From Xanthomonas sp. DAR 34887 (lineage in GTDB: Bacteria > Pseudomonadota > Gammaproteobacteria > Xanthomonadales > Xanthomonadaceae), in NCBI RefSeq assembly GCF_041245805.1, contig NZ_CP162490.1, forward strand, positions 2,519,001-2,583,000: 64,000 nucleotides of DNA. The letters are read 5' to 3'. Position numbers and translations under genes: made by a program. The stretch's first letter is position 1; every line of letters begins with the position of its first letter. Shown here one piece after another: positions 1 to 8,989 of the stretch. The notes beneath the pieces are model-generated. The model was not told where the DNA came from and ran no database searches. It saw only the letters and a program-made list of their open reading frames with translations.

Positions 1-83
1 AAGGCGCCGTTGGCGCGCGGCCAGCGCCTCGCCGATTCGCGCCGTCCGCGATGTCAGCGTGGCGCCCCGGTTCTTGCGCCGGC

Positions 84-1436
84 TCAGTGCAGGAAAGTGT
101 CGCCGAGCAGCTTCACGTTCAGCACCACGATCAGCGCGGCGATGACCCACGAAAGCCGGACCAGCCAGCGCGGCGCCACCAGGGCGCCCATCTTGCGTTT
201 GTCGGCGACGAAGCGCACCAGCGGAATCACCGCGAACGGCAGCTGCATCGACAGCAGGACCTGGCTCAGCACCAGCAGCTTGGCGGTGCCTTGCTCGCCG
301 TACAGCCAGGTCACCACCACCACCGGCACGATCGCCAGACCGCGGGTCAGCAGGCGCCGCGCCCAGGCCGGGATACGCAGGTGCAGGAAGCCTTCCATCA
401 CGATCTGCCCGGCCAGCGTCGCGGTCACCGTGGAGTTGATGCCCGAGGCCAGCAGCGCCACCGCGAACAGGGTCGAGGCCAGGCCGACGCCGAGCATCGG
501 CGCCAGCAGTTCGTAGGCCTGCTCGATCTCCTGCACGTAGGTGCGGCCGTGCGCATGGAACACCGCCGCGGCCAGCACCAGGATCGCGGCGTTGACGAAC
601 AGCGCCAGGCTCAGCGCGATGGTGCTGTCGGCCAGCGCCCAGCGCAGCGCCGAGCGGCGGCCGGCGTCGCTGCGCTCGTAGGCGCGGGTCTGCACGATCG
701 ACGAATGCAGGTACAGGTTGTGCGGCATCACCGTCGCGCCGATAATGCCGATCGCCAGGTACAGCGCGGCCGGATTGGTCACCACCTCGGCGCGCGGGAC
801 GAAGCCGGCCAGCACCGCGTGCAGCGGCGGCGCGGCCATCGCGATCTGCACCACGAAGCAGGCGAAGATCACCAGCAGCAGCGCGATCACGAATGCCTCC
901 AGCGTGCGGAAGCCGCGCCGCATCAGGTACAGCACCAGCAGCGCATCGATCGCGGTGATGATCGCGCCCAGGGTCAACGGGATGCCGAACAGCAGTTTCA
1001 GCGCGATCGCGGTGCCGATCACCTCGGCCAGGTCGCAGGCCACGATCGCCGCCTCGCAGGCAAGCCACAGCAGGACGTTGACCGGCTTGGAATAGTGTTC
1101 GCGGCAGGCCTGCGCCAGATCGCGGCCGGTGGCGATGCCCAGCCGCGCGGCCAGCCCCTGCAGCACGATCGCCATCAGGTTCGACAGCAGGATCACCGAC
1201 AGCAACAGATAGCCGAAGTGCGAGCCGCCGGCGAGGTCGGTGGCCCAGTTGCCCGGATCCATGTAGCCCACCGAGACCATGTAGCCCGGCCCGAGGAAGG
1301 CCAGGAAGCGACGCCAGCCCCACCCGCGACTGGGCACGGCGACGCTGCCGTTCATATCACCGAGGCTGCGCCGTGGCGCGTCGTCGGCTTGCGGCCAGGC
1401 GGCCTTGGATTCGGGCAGTGGCAGGGGATCGGCCAT
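84..1436 (-). CDS. mntH: NRAMP-family Mn2+/H+ symporter MntH
   Basis: Inner-membrane, proton-coupled importer of Mn(II) and possibly Fe(II). The 450-residue product has the family length and about 11 predicted membrane spans. The first span region carries the metal-site signature DPGN (in GYMDPGNWATD), and a later helix carries MPHNLYLHS, the second half of the ion site. The open frame extends upstream to 1478, but the ATG at 1436 (MADPLPLPES) leaves room for the palindromic MntR-type box at 1472-1485, so it is the chosen start. The gene is divergent from mntR, the arrangement expected for MntR-repressed uptake. Identity is secure from the two signatures; substrate preference is inferred from family and context. 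Confidence 0.95.
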   Translation of the reverse strand: MADPLPLPESKAAWPQADDAPRRSLGDMNGSVAVPSRGWGWRRFLAFLGPGYMVSVGYMDPGNWATDLAGGSHFGYLLLSVILLSNLMAIVLQGLAARLGIATGRDLAQACREHYSKPVNVLLWLACEAAIVACDLAEVIGTAIALKLLFGIPLTLGAIITAIDALLVLYLMRRGFRTLEAFVIALLLVIFACFVVQIAMAAPPLHAVLAGFVPRAEVVTNPAALYLAIGIIGATVMPHNLYLHSSIVQTRAYERSDAGRRSALRWALADSTIALSLALFVNAAILVLAAAVFHAHGRTYVQEIEQAYELLAPMLGVGLASTLFAVALLASGINSTVTATLAGQIVMEGFLHLRIPAWARRLLTRGLAIVPVVVVTWLYGEQGTAKLLVLSQVLLSMQLPFAVIPLVRFVADKRKMGALVAPRWLVRLSWVIAALIVVLNVKLLGDTFLH

Positions 1437-1471
1437 GGCGGACACGCAGGTGGAGGGTGCATGGCGAGTAT

Positions 1472-1485
1472 ATAGCACCTGCTAT
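1472..1485. promoter_or_regulatory. Probable MntR operator in the mntH-mntR divergent region
   Basis: A perfect inverted repeat, ATAGCA-CC-TGCTAT, lies between the divergent mntH and mntR starts in a locally AT-rich stretch. It resembles the known enterobacterial MntR box (ATAGCA-type half sites). It sits 36 bp upstream of the mntH ATG, so bound MntR would block mntH transcription and could also autoregulate mntR. The palindrome is seen directly; its role is inferred. Confidence 0.75.
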
Positions 1486-1583
1486 TTTCTTTAGCATTGG
1501 CGAATCGAATCGCTGCGATAGGCGCGATTTCGGCCAGAATAGGCAGCGGCTGGCGTTCGCCGGCACCGGACAAGGGCGTTGCG

Positions 1584-2048
1584 ATGCACAAAAGCGGGAA
1601 GTCGACGGCGCCGGGGGCGGCGCTGCTCGACGCGCGGGTACAGGTCGAGAGCTTCCGCCAGGTGCGCGAGGCGCACCGCCTGGAGCTGATCGAGGACTAC
1701 GTGGAGCTGATCTCCGACCTGCTGGCCGACGGCGGCGAGGCGCGGCAGGTGGATATCGCCGCGCGCCTGGGCGTGGCCCAACCGACCGTGGCGAAGATGC
1801 TCAAGCGGCTGGTCAAGGGCGGCTGGGTGATCCAGCGCCCGTATCGCGGCGTGTTCCTGACCCCGGATGGCGAGGCCCTGGCGGCCGCCAGCCGGCAGCG
1901 CCACCAGACCGTGGAGCAGTTCCTGCTGGCGCTGGGCATCGACGAGGACATCGCGCGGCGCGATGCCGAGGGCATCGAGCACCACGTCAGCGAAGCCACG
2001 CTGGCGGTGTTCGCCGAGTTCGTGCGCAAGCACGCCGCGGCGCGATGA
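1584..2048 (+). CDS. mntR: Manganese-responsive transcriptional regulator MntR (DtxR family)
   Basis: Metal-dependent repressor of manganese uptake. The 154-residue product has an N-terminal winged helix (DIAARLGVAQPTVAKMLKRL is the helix-turn-helix, then a wing ending TPDGE). A C-terminal helical metal-binding/dimerisation domain follows, with the family's conserved R-R-D-A-E-G-I-E-H-H-V segment. The length fits MntR, which lacks the SH3-like third domain of DtxR. The frame is open from 1497, but the ATG at 1584 gives the normal N-terminus. Divergent from mntH; the stop overlaps the tadA start by 4 bp (ATGA), so the two are probably co-transcribed. Confidence 0.92.
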   Translation: MHKSGKSTAPGAALLDARVQVESFRQVREAHRLELIEDYVELISDLLADGGEARQVDIAARLGVAQPTVAKMLKRLVKGGWVIQRPYRGVFLTPDGEALAAASRQRHQTVEQFLLALGIDEDIARRDAEGIEHHVSEATLAVFAEFVRKHAAAR

Positions 2049-2542
2049 ACGCCGACAGCGAGACCGCCGCGCGCGACGAGCGCTGGATGCTGCACGCGCT
2101 GGCCCTGGCCGACCGCGCCGAGCGCGAGTTCGACGAGATCCCCGTCGGCGCGGTGCTGGTCTCGGCCCAGGACGAGGTGCTGGGCGAGGGCTGGAATCTC
2201 AACATCGCCGAGCACGATCCCAGCGCGCACGCCGAGATCGTAGCGCTGCGCCAGGCCGGGCGCCGGCGCGGCAACCACCGCCTGGTCGGCAGCACCCTGT
2301 ACGTGACCCTGGAGCCGTGCGCGATGTGCGCGATGGCGGTGGTGCATGCGCGCGTGGCGCAGTTGGTGTTCGCGGCCGCCGATCCGAAGACCGGCGCCTG
2401 CGGCAGCGTGTTCGACCTGCTGGCCGATCCACGCCACAACCACCGCGTGCAGGTGCGCGGCGGGGTGCTGGCGGCGCCGGCCGGATTGCGCCTGACCAAC
2501 TATTTCCGCGCCAAACGCGGCAAGCCGCCGCTCGGCGGTTGA
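2045..2542 (+). CDS. tadA: tRNA adenosine(34) deaminase TadA
   Basis: Zinc-dependent deaminase converting A34 to inosine in the anticodon of tRNA-Arg(ACG), needed to decode CGN codons. The 165-residue protein has the cytidine/deoxycytidylate deaminase signature: HAE (His62, catalytic Glu64) and PCAMC (Cys92, Cys95) as zinc ligands and proton shuttle. The TadA-type motif DPKTGACGS follows. The start ATG at 2045 overlaps the mntR stop, implying translational coupling. An essential housekeeping gene in most bacteria. Confidence 0.95.
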   Translation: MNADSETAARDERWMLHALALADRAEREFDEIPVGAVLVSAQDEVLGEGWNLNIAEHDPSAHAEIVALRQAGRRRGNHRLVGSTLYVTLEPCAMCAMAVVHARVAQLVFAAADPKTGACGSVFDLLADPRHNHRVQVRGGVLAAPAGLRLTNYFRAKRGKPPLGG

Positions 2543-2656
2543 GTCCCGCGGCGCGGCGCTGGCGGACGTGAAGCCGCCGCGTGACGCGCGGTATCATGCA
2601 CGACCGATACTAAACCCCCGCGCCGGCAGCGCCGCCGCGAACGACTGGATGGTGAT

Positions 2657-3235
2657 ATGGCGGAACCGCACGTGGACAACGATCGTCTGATCTGGATCGA
2701 TCTGGAAATGACCGGATTGGATACCGACAATGATTCGATCATCGAGATCGCCACGGTGGTCACCGACGGCCAGCTCAACGTGCTGGCCGAGGGCCCGGAA
2801 TTCGCCATCGCGCATCCGCTGCAGACGCTGCAGGCGATGGACGAGTGGAACCGCAACCAGCATCGCCATTCCGGGCTGTGGCAGCGCGTGCTCGACAGCC
2901 AGGTCACCCTGGGCCAGGCCGAGGCGCAGACCGTGGCGTTCCTGGCGCAGTGGTGCAAGCCGGGCGCGTCGCCGATGTGCGGCAACTCGATCTGCCAGGA
3001 CCGGCGCTTCCTGCACCGGCAGATGCCGCGGCTGGAGCGCTTCTTCCACTACCGCAACCTGGACGTGTCCACGCTGAAGGAACTGGCGCGGCGCTGGGCG
3101 CCGGGGATCGCCTCGGGGCTCAACAAGACGTCCTCGCACACCGCGCTCAGCGACGTGCACGATTCGATCGACGAGCTGCGCTACTACCGCCCGTTCATGG
3201 GCACCCTGGGCGGGCAGGGCAGCGGCGCGCGCTGA
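2657..3235 (+). CDS. orn: Oligoribonuclease
   Basis: 3'-to-5' exoribonuclease that degrades very short RNAs, including pGpG from c-di-GMP turnover. The 192-residue product matches the family length. DEDDh exonuclease motifs are visible: WIDLEMTGLD (Asp15, Glu17), a middle Asp in CQDRRFL, and the C-terminal SSHTALSDVHDSI block carrying the His and final Asp. It stands alone between tadA and the convergent mscS-like gene. Assignment is very secure. Confidence 0.97.
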   Translation: MAEPHVDNDRLIWIDLEMTGLDTDNDSIIEIATVVTDGQLNVLAEGPEFAIAHPLQTLQAMDEWNRNQHRHSGLWQRVLDSQVTLGQAEAQTVAFLAQWCKPGASPMCGNSICQDRRFLHRQMPRLERFFHYRNLDVSTLKELARRWAPGIASGLNKTSSHTALSDVHDSIDELRYYRPFMGTLGGQGSGAR

Positions 3236-3293
3236 GCCACGCGGCGACGCGAAGGCCGCGCCCGTCCGGCGCGGCATGAAGCAGGGGCCCGAC

Positions 3294-4253
3294 TCAACGG
3301 GCCAGCGGCGGGCCCGGCTTGGTGTCGCCGTCGTCGGTGATGCCCTTCAGCAGCAACTCTGCGATCGGGCGGCCGTCGGCATCGTGGTGGTACACGTGCA
3401 GATCGCGCTGCGGGTAGGGAATGCTGAGCCCGTTCTCCAGCAACTGGTTGCGGATGTTCTCCAGCGTGCTGCTCTTGGCCGCGCCGAAGTCGCCGTTCCT
3501 GGCATAGGCGAACAGCATCAGGTCCACCGTGCTCTCACCCAGGTTGGTGACCTGCACGAACGGCGCCGGCGTCTCCAGGATGTTCGGATTGTCCTTGGCG
3601 ATCTGCAGCAGCAGTTGCTGCGCTTTCTTCAGATCGTCGCCGTAGCCGACGCCGACGGTGATCTCCAGGCGCCGGTTGGGCAGGGTGCTGTAATTGACGA
3701 TCGGCGCGGTGGTGATGGTGCTGTTGGGCAGGGTGATCATGCGCTCGTCGAAGGAACGGATGCGGGTCTGGAAGATCCGGATCTCGTCGACGATGCCTTC
3801 CTGGCCCGCCACCACCACGTGGTCGCCGTCGCGCATCGGCCGCAGCACGATCAGCATCACCCCCGAGGCGATGTTGGACAGCGAATCCTTCAGCGCCAGG
3901 CCCACCGCCAGGCCGGCCGCACCGAGCACCGCGAACAGCGAGGTCGGCGGCACGCCGATCTTCTGCAGCGCGGTGACGAATACCAGCACCAGCAGCAACG
4001 CATAGGCGACGTTGCGCAGGAAATTGCTGAGCGTGGTCTCCACCCGCGCGCGCAGCAGCGCACGCTGCAGCCACAGGCTCAGGCGCTTGGCCAGCCACAT
4101 CCCCAGGACCAGGATGACCAGCGCCACGCCCCAGTTGAGCGCGTACTGCGCCCAATCGAGGTCTCTCCAGTTGAACGGCTGCTGGGTCCGCGCCGCCGGG
4201 GCGGCGGACGTGGCCGCCGTGACCGCCGCCAGCAACGTGGTGGCCGTACCCAT
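3294..4253 (-). CDS. Small-conductance mechanosensitive channel, MscS family
   Basis: Inner-membrane channel gating on membrane tension to release solutes during hypo-osmotic shock. The 319-residue protein has an Ala-rich N-terminus, three predicted membrane helices (about residues 35-130), and the Gly/Ala-rich TM3 pore helix (LGAAGLAVGLALKDSLSNIA, typical of MscS). The beta domain (GDHVVVAGQEGIVDEI, then LPNSTI) and the C-terminal alpha/beta domain follow. The ATG at 4253 overlaps the ppsA stop by one base (TGATG), so translation is probably re-initiated after ppsA. This coupling of PEP synthase to an osmotic channel is positional; no functional link is evident. Confidence 0.93.
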   Translation of the reverse strand: MGTATTLLAAVTAATSAAPAARTQQPFNWRDLDWAQYALNWGVALVILVLGMWLAKRLSLWLQRALLRARVETTLSNFLRNVAYALLLVLVFVTALQKIGVPPTSLFAVLGAAGLAVGLALKDSLSNIASGVMLIVLRPMRDGDHVVVAGQEGIVDEIRIFQTRIRSFDERMITLPNSTITTAPIVNYSTLPNRRLEITVGVGYGDDLKKAQQLLLQIAKDNPNILETPAPFVQVTNLGESTVDLMLFAYARNGDFGAAKSSTLENIRNQLLENGLSIPYPQRDLHVYHHDADGRPIAELLLKGITDDGDTKPGPPLAR

Positions 4254-6628
4254 CAGCTGGCGGCTTTCAGCTTGGCCAGGCGCAGCCAGGTGTCGACTAC
4301 GGTGTCGGGATTGAGCGATACCGACTCGATGCCTTCCTGCATCAGCCACTCGGCCAGCTCCGGATGGTCCGACGGCCCCTGGCCGCAGATGCCGACGTAC
4401 TTGCCCTTGGCGCGCGCGGCCTTGATCGCCATCGACAGCAGCTTCTTGACCGCGGCGTTGCGCTCGTCGAACAGGTGCGCGACGATCGACGAATCGCGAT
4501 CCAGGCCCAGGGTCAGCTGGGTCAGGTCGTTGGAACCGATCGAGAAGCCGTCGAAGATCTCCAGGAACTCGTCGGCCAGCAGCGCATTGGACGGCAGCTC
4601 GCACATCATGATGATCTTCAGGCCGTTCTCGCCCTGCTTGAGTCCGTTCTTCTCCAGCACCTCGACGACCTTGCGGCCTTCTTCCAGGGTGCGCACGAAC
4701 GGGATCATCACCCACATGTTGTCCAGGCCCATCTCGTTGCGGACCTTGAGCACGGCCTTGCATTCCAGCGCGAACGCGGCCGAGAAGCTCGGATCGACGT
4801 AGCGGCTGGCGCCGCGGAAGCCGATCATCGGGTTCTCTTCGTGCGGCTCGTAATTGCTGCCGCCGATCAGGTTGGCGTACTCGTTGGACTTGAAGTCGGA
4901 CAGGCGCACGATCACCGGGTTCGGCGCCACCGACGCGGTCAGCGTGGCGATGCCTTCGGCCAGGCGGTTGACGTAGAAACTGACCGGGTCGGCGTAGCCG
5001 GCGATCTTCTCGTCGATCTTCTTCTTGGTCGCCGCGTCCTGCTTGGCGTAGTCCAGCAGCGCATTCGGATGCACGCCGATGTGCGCGGCGATGATCATTT
5101 CCAGCCGCGCCAGGCCGATGCCGGCGTTGGGCAACTGGCCGAAGTCGAACGCGCGCTCCGGGTTGGCCACGTTCATCATGATCTTCAGCGGCGCCGGCGG
5201 CATGTTGCCCAGATCGGTGGTGGTGCGCTCGAACGGCAGCACGTCGGCGTAGATGAAACCGGTGTCGCCTTCGGCGCAACTCACCGTCACTTCGCGGCCG
5301 TCCTCGATCAGCTCCATCGCATTACCGGTCCCGACCACCGCCGGCACGCCCAGCTCGCGGGCGATGATCGCGGCGTGGCAGGTGCGGCCGCCGCGGTTGG
5401 TGACGATCGCCGAGGCGCGCTTCATCACCGGCTCCCAATCCGGATCGGTCATGTCCGCGACCAATACGTCGCCGGGCTGCACCCGGCTCATGTCGTCCAG
5501 GCTGCGGACCACGCGGGCGACACCGGCGCCGATCTTCTGGCCGATGGCGCGGCCTTCGGCGATCACCGTGCCGCGCTGTTCCAGCGCGAAACGCTCGATC
5601 TGGGTGGCGTGGCCGCGCGACTTCACCGTCTCCGGGCGCGCCTGCACGATGAACAGCTTGCCGCTGACGCCATCCTTCGCCCATTCGATGTCCATCGGCC
5701 GCTGGTAGTGCTTTTCGATCACCAGCGCCTGCTTGGACAGTTCCTGCACGTCTTCGTCGCTGATCGAGAAAGTGTTGCGCAGCGCGGCGGGGGTGTCTTC
5801 GATGCGCACGCGCTCGCCCGGCACATCCGAATACACCATGCGGATCAGCTTGCTGCCCAGCGAACGGCGCAGGATCGCCGGCTTGCCGGCATTGAGGGTG
5901 GGCTTGTAGACGTAGAACTCGTCGGGATTGACCGCGCCCTGCACGACCATTTCGCCGAGGCCGAAGCTTGAGGTAACGAACACCACGTCGCGGAAACCGG
6001 ATTCGGTGTCGAGCGTGAACAGCACGCCGGAGGCGCCGACGCCGGAGCGCACCATCAACTGCACGCCGGCCGACAGGAACACGTCCTCGTGCTTGAAGCC
6101 GTGGTGCACGCGATAGGCGATGGCGCGGTCGTTGTACAGGCTGGCGAAGACTTCCTTGACCTTGTGCAGCACGTCGTCGGCGCCGGTCACGTTGAGGAAG
6201 GTCTCCTGCTGGCCGGCGAAGCTGGCGTCGGGCAGGTCTTCGGCGGTGGCCGAGGAGCGCACCGCGACCGCCACTTCACCGCCGCCGTTTTCGGCGCACA
6301 GCTGAGCGTAGGCCTCGCGGATCGCCTGGTCCAGCTCCGGCTGCAGCGGCGCATCGGTGACCCAGCCGCGGATTTCCTTGCCGGCCAGGGTCAGCGCGCC
6401 GACATCTTCCACGTCCAGCGTGGCCAGCTTGTCGAAGATGCGCTGATAGAGATTGTTGTGGGCGACGAACGCCTTGAACGCTTCGGCGGTGGTGGCGAAG
6501 CCGCCGGGTACCGAGACTCCCAAACCTGCGAGGTTGCCGATCATTTCGCCGAGGGAGGAGTTCTTGCCGCCGACACGGGCCAGGTCGGTCAGGCGCAACT
6601 CGTGCAACCAAAGGATGTTCTCGTTCAA
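4253..6628 (-). CDS. ppsA: Phosphoenolpyruvate synthase (pyruvate, water dikinase)
   Basis: Converts pyruvate, ATP and water to PEP, AMP and Pi, a gluconeogenic entry step. From the TTG at 6628 the protein has 791 residues, almost exactly the E. coli length. It has the N-terminal ATP-grasp/PPDK domain (GGKNSSLGEM), the phospho-histidine swivel domain (GGRTCHAAIIARELG with the catalytic His), and the C-terminal PEP-utilising TIM barrel ending in GICGQGPSDHPE with the catalytic Cys. TTG is chosen because a good ribosome site (GGAG, 8 nt away) precedes it and the protein then begins NENILWLHEL like its homologues; the open frame up to 6775 looks non-coding. Divergent from its regulator ppsR. Confidence 0.96.
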   Translation of the reverse strand: MNENILWLHELRLTDLARVGGKNSSLGEMIGNLAGLGVSVPGGFATTAEAFKAFVAHNNLYQRIFDKLATLDVEDVGALTLAGKEIRGWVTDAPLQPELDQAIREAYAQLCAENGGGEVAVAVRSSATAEDLPDASFAGQQETFLNVTGADDVLHKVKEVFASLYNDRAIAYRVHHGFKHEDVFLSAGVQLMVRSGVGASGVLFTLDTESGFRDVVFVTSSFGLGEMVVQGAVNPDEFYVYKPTLNAGKPAILRRSLGSKLIRMVYSDVPGERVRIEDTPAALRNTFSISDEDVQELSKQALVIEKHYQRPMDIEWAKDGVSGKLFIVQARPETVKSRGHATQIERFALEQRGTVIAEGRAIGQKIGAGVARVVRSLDDMSRVQPGDVLVADMTDPDWEPVMKRASAIVTNRGGRTCHAAIIARELGVPAVVGTGNAMELIEDGREVTVSCAEGDTGFIYADVLPFERTTTDLGNMPPAPLKIMMNVANPERAFDFGQLPNAGIGLARLEMIIAAHIGVHPNALLDYAKQDAATKKKIDEKIAGYADPVSFYVNRLAEGIATLTASVAPNPVIVRLSDFKSNEYANLIGGSNYEPHEENPMIGFRGASRYVDPSFSAAFALECKAVLKVRNEMGLDNMWVMIPFVRTLEEGRKVVEVLEKNGLKQGENGLKIIMMCELPSNALLADEFLEIFDGFSIGSNDLTQLTLGLDRDSSIVAHLFDERNAAVKKLLSMAIKAARAKGKYVGICGQGPSDHPELAEWLMQEGIESVSLNPDTVVDTWLRLAKLKAAS

Positions 6629-6774
6629 GCGCGATGCTCCGTAGGGCCATCGCCCGAGGCGGGCAGAATGGCCGCGTCCGTAGGGGAAGAAGCCGATATC
6701 ATGCAGTGCGCACCCGAGTCGGCACAAGCGCGGCCGGGCGCATCCGTTGGGTTTCAGCAAGGAGAATCCAGGCA

Positions 6775-7596
6775 ATGTCGACGATCCGACCGGTGTTCTA
6801 CGTGTCCGATGGAACCGGTATCACCGCTGAAACCATTGGGCATAGCCTGCTCACCCAGTTCAGCGGTTTCAGCTTCGTCACCGACCGCATGTCGTTCGTA
6901 GACGATCCGGAAAAAGCGCGCGAGGCGGCGCAGCGCATCCATGCCGCCGGCGAGCGCTATCAGGTGCGGCCGATCGTGGTCAACTCCTGCGTCGATCCGC
7001 AACTGAGCATGCTGCTGTCGGAGAGCGGGGCCTTGATGCTCGACGTGTTCGCGCCGTTCATCGAGCCGCTGGAGCGCGAATTGAACGCGCCGCGGCATTC
7101 GCGGGTAGGGCAGGCGCATGGCCTGGTCGATTTCGAGACCTACCACCGCCGCATCAACGCGATGAACTTCGCGCTGACCCACGACGACGGCATCGCGATC
7201 AACTACGACGAAGCCGATCTGATCCTGGTGGCCGTCTCGCGCGCCGGCAAGACGCCCACCTGCATCTACCTGGCGCTGCATTACGGCGTGCGTGCGGCCA
7301 ACTATCCGTTGACCGAGGAAGACCTGGAGCACGACCGGTTGCCGCCGCGCTTGCGTCCGTACCGCAGCAAGCTGTTCGGGCTGACCATCGATCCGGACCG
7401 GCTGCAGCAGATCCGCCAGGAGCGGCGGCCGAATTCGCGCTATTCCAACCTGGAGACCTGCCGGCGCGAAGTGTCCGCGGCCGAGACCATGTTCAGGATG
7501 GAGCGGATCCCGACCCTGAGCACCACGCATACCTCGATCGAGGAGATTTCCAGCAAGGTGCTGGCGACGCTGGGGCTGCAGCGCGAGATGTTCTGA
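6775..7596 (+). CDS. ppsR: PEP synthase regulatory protein (bifunctional kinase/pyrophosphorylase, DUF299)
   Basis: ADP-dependent kinase and Pi-dependent pyrophosphorylase that inactivates and reactivates PEP synthase by phosphorylating a Thr next to the catalytic His. The 273-residue product begins PVFYVSDGTGITAETIG, the family's hallmark, and carries the P-loop-like segment VAVSRAGKTPTCIYLA. The ATG at 6775 has a strong AAGGAG eight bases upstream. Its divergent placement against ppsA supports this specific substrate rather than PPDK. Confidence 0.95.
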   Translation: MSTIRPVFYVSDGTGITAETIGHSLLTQFSGFSFVTDRMSFVDDPEKAREAAQRIHAAGERYQVRPIVVNSCVDPQLSMLLSESGALMLDVFAPFIEPLERELNAPRHSRVGQAHGLVDFETYHRRINAMNFALTHDDGIAINYDEADLILVAVSRAGKTPTCIYLALHYGVRAANYPLTEEDLEHDRLPPRLRPYRSKLFGLTIDPDRLQQIRQERRPNSRYSNLETCRREVSAAETMFRMERIPTLSTTHTSIEEISSKVLATLGLQREMF

Positions 7597-7741
7597 GCGC
7601 GGCGGCGCGGATCGGGGCGGCTGCGCGAAATCGGCATTTCGGCGAGGCGGTCTGCCTTCGTGCCGAGACTTCCAAGGTAGGCCTGCGCGGGCGATCCGTC
7701 AATGCTGCCGCGCCGGCCTTGCAGCGTGTAGCATCGGCTCC

Positions 7742-8248
7742 ATGCAGCACGCCCTGACCCGCAGCGAACGCATCCCCCGGCTGAGCCGATTCGGCTGGCT
7801 GATGGGGCTGTACGCCGAGAACTTCGTCCACCTGAACCGGCTGTTCGTGCCGTCCGATCTGGCCGAGGGCAGCTACCTGTCCTCGGTCGGCGACGGCCTG
7901 GACCTGCGCCTGGACGTGATCGAGCACCACCGCTACACCGTGGAACTGCGCATCACCTACGACCTGTGCGACCCGCTCACCGGCGAGCCGGATCCGTCGG
8001 CCTACGTGCGCCTGTACCGCGACGCGCGCCAGGCCGAGACCACGCATTGCTATGTCGGCCGCCGCTGGCAGGACGTGATGGGGCTGTATCCGCCGCCGGC
8101 GGAACTGATCAGCCACCGCATGCGCATGAACACCTTCCTCAGCAAGTGGCTGGAATACCTGGCCGAGCGCGGCCATGGCGTGGCCACGCTGAAGCCGGCC
8201 GGGCCGCTGCGGCGCCCGGCCGAGGACGCGGCGACGCCGGCACTCTGA
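7742..8248 (+). CDS. DUF1249 family protein
   Basis: Cytosolic 168-residue protein of the YqiB-like DUF1249 family, whose function is unknown. Family features are the opening FGWLMGLYAENFVHLNRLF, a central acidic and aromatic beta-rich region, and RLYRDARQAE; the C-terminal 20 residues are low complexity. In many gammaproteobacteria the gene is next to a Nudix hydrolase, as it is here with the downstream MutT-like gene. It is probably co-transcribed with the Nudix gene 57 bp downstream. Confidence 0.85.
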   Translation: MQHALTRSERIPRLSRFGWLMGLYAENFVHLNRLFVPSDLAEGSYLSSVGDGLDLRLDVIEHHRYTVELRITYDLCDPLTGEPDPSAYVRLYRDARQAETTHCYVGRRWQDVMGLYPPPAELISHRMRMNTFLSKWLEYLAERGHGVATLKPAGPLRRPAEDAATPAL

Positions 8249-8305
8249 TCGGCCCCGCTGGCGGATGCGGCATACTGCGCGCCCGCCGACTCGCCCGCCT
8301 GCCGC

Positions 8306-8794
8306 ATGCCTTACACCCCGATCGTCGCCACGCTGGGCTACGTACTGTCGCCCGACCGCTCCAAGGTGCTGCTGATCCATCGCAACGCGCGGCCCGGCGA
8401 CCATCACCTGGGCAAGTACAACGGCCTGGGCGGCAAGGTCGAGGCGGACGAGGACGTGCTGGACGGCATGCGCCGCGAAATCCGCGAAGAAGCCGGCATC
8501 GAATGCGACGCGCTGCAACTGCGCGGCACGATCAGCTGGCCCGGTTTCGGCAAGCATGGCGAGGACTGGCTGGGCTTTTTGTTCCTGATCAGCGCGTACA
8601 GCGGCGAACCGTTTACCGAGAACGCCGAGGGCAGCTTGGCTTGGGTGCCGGTGGCGGAGATGGAAACGCTGCCGCTGTGGGAGGGCGACCGCCACTTCCT
8701 GCCGCTGGTGTTCGACGCCGATCCGCGCCCGTTCCACGGCGTGATGCCGTACCGCGACGGGCGCATGCTGTCGTGGCGCTACTCACGGGTCTGA
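8306..8794 (+). CDS. Nudix hydrolase, 8-oxo-dGTP/2-OH-dATP pyrophosphatase-like
   Basis: Hydrolase of nucleoside diphosphates linked to another moiety, probably a nucleotide-pool sanitiser. The 162-residue protein carries a complete Nudix box, from GGKVEADEDVLDGM into RREIREEAGIE (about residues 45-68). The lead sequence KYNGLGGK and the SWPGFGKHGEDWLGFLF block resemble MTH1-like 8-oxo-purine NTPases more than classic MutT. Substrate is inferred, not shown. It follows a DUF1249 gene on the same strand. Confidence 0.9.
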   Translation: MPYTPIVATLGYVLSPDRSKVLLIHRNARPGDHHLGKYNGLGGKVEADEDVLDGMRREIREEAGIECDALQLRGTISWPGFGKHGEDWLGFLFLISAYSGEPFTENAEGSLAWVPVAEMETLPLWEGDRHFLPLVFDADPRPFHGVMPYRDGRMLSWRYSRV

Positions 8795-8816
8795 GCGCTC
8801 GCGCTGAGCCGCAAGC

Positions 8817-8945
8817 CCCTCTCCCGTCGGGAAGGGTTGCGGTGAGGGTCCGGCGCGAAAGCGACTCGCAGCGTTTGGGTGCGCGAGGGCTTCGCCCGTA
8901 CCCTCATCCGCCCCTTCGGGGCACCTTCTCCCGGTGGGAGAAGGG
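8817..8945. repeat. Dispersed Xanthomonas-type intergenic repeat (imperfect palindrome)
   Basis: Starts CCCCTCTCCCG and ends GGTGGGAGAAGGG; the two halves are imperfect inverted copies (GGTGAGGGT against ACCCTCATCC). Smaller hairpins lie inside it (CCCCTTCGGGG). Elements of this composition are scattered between genes in xanthomonads. It could fold as RNA and act as a 3'-end stabiliser or weak terminator for the Nudix gene. No coding signal is seen in it. Confidence 0.7.
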
Positions 8946-8989
8946 AACGGCGCCGCCCAGTCGAACACCTGCGCGACGCCGCGTCCGGC

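Noticed and set aside
51..1475. Long plus-strand open frame opposite mntH
   Set aside because: It is the shadow of mntH in GC-rich DNA; the product is Arg/His/Gln-rich with no family resemblance. The same applies to other long opposite-strand frames, such as those over ppsA, the hybrid kinase, the RND pumps and tex.
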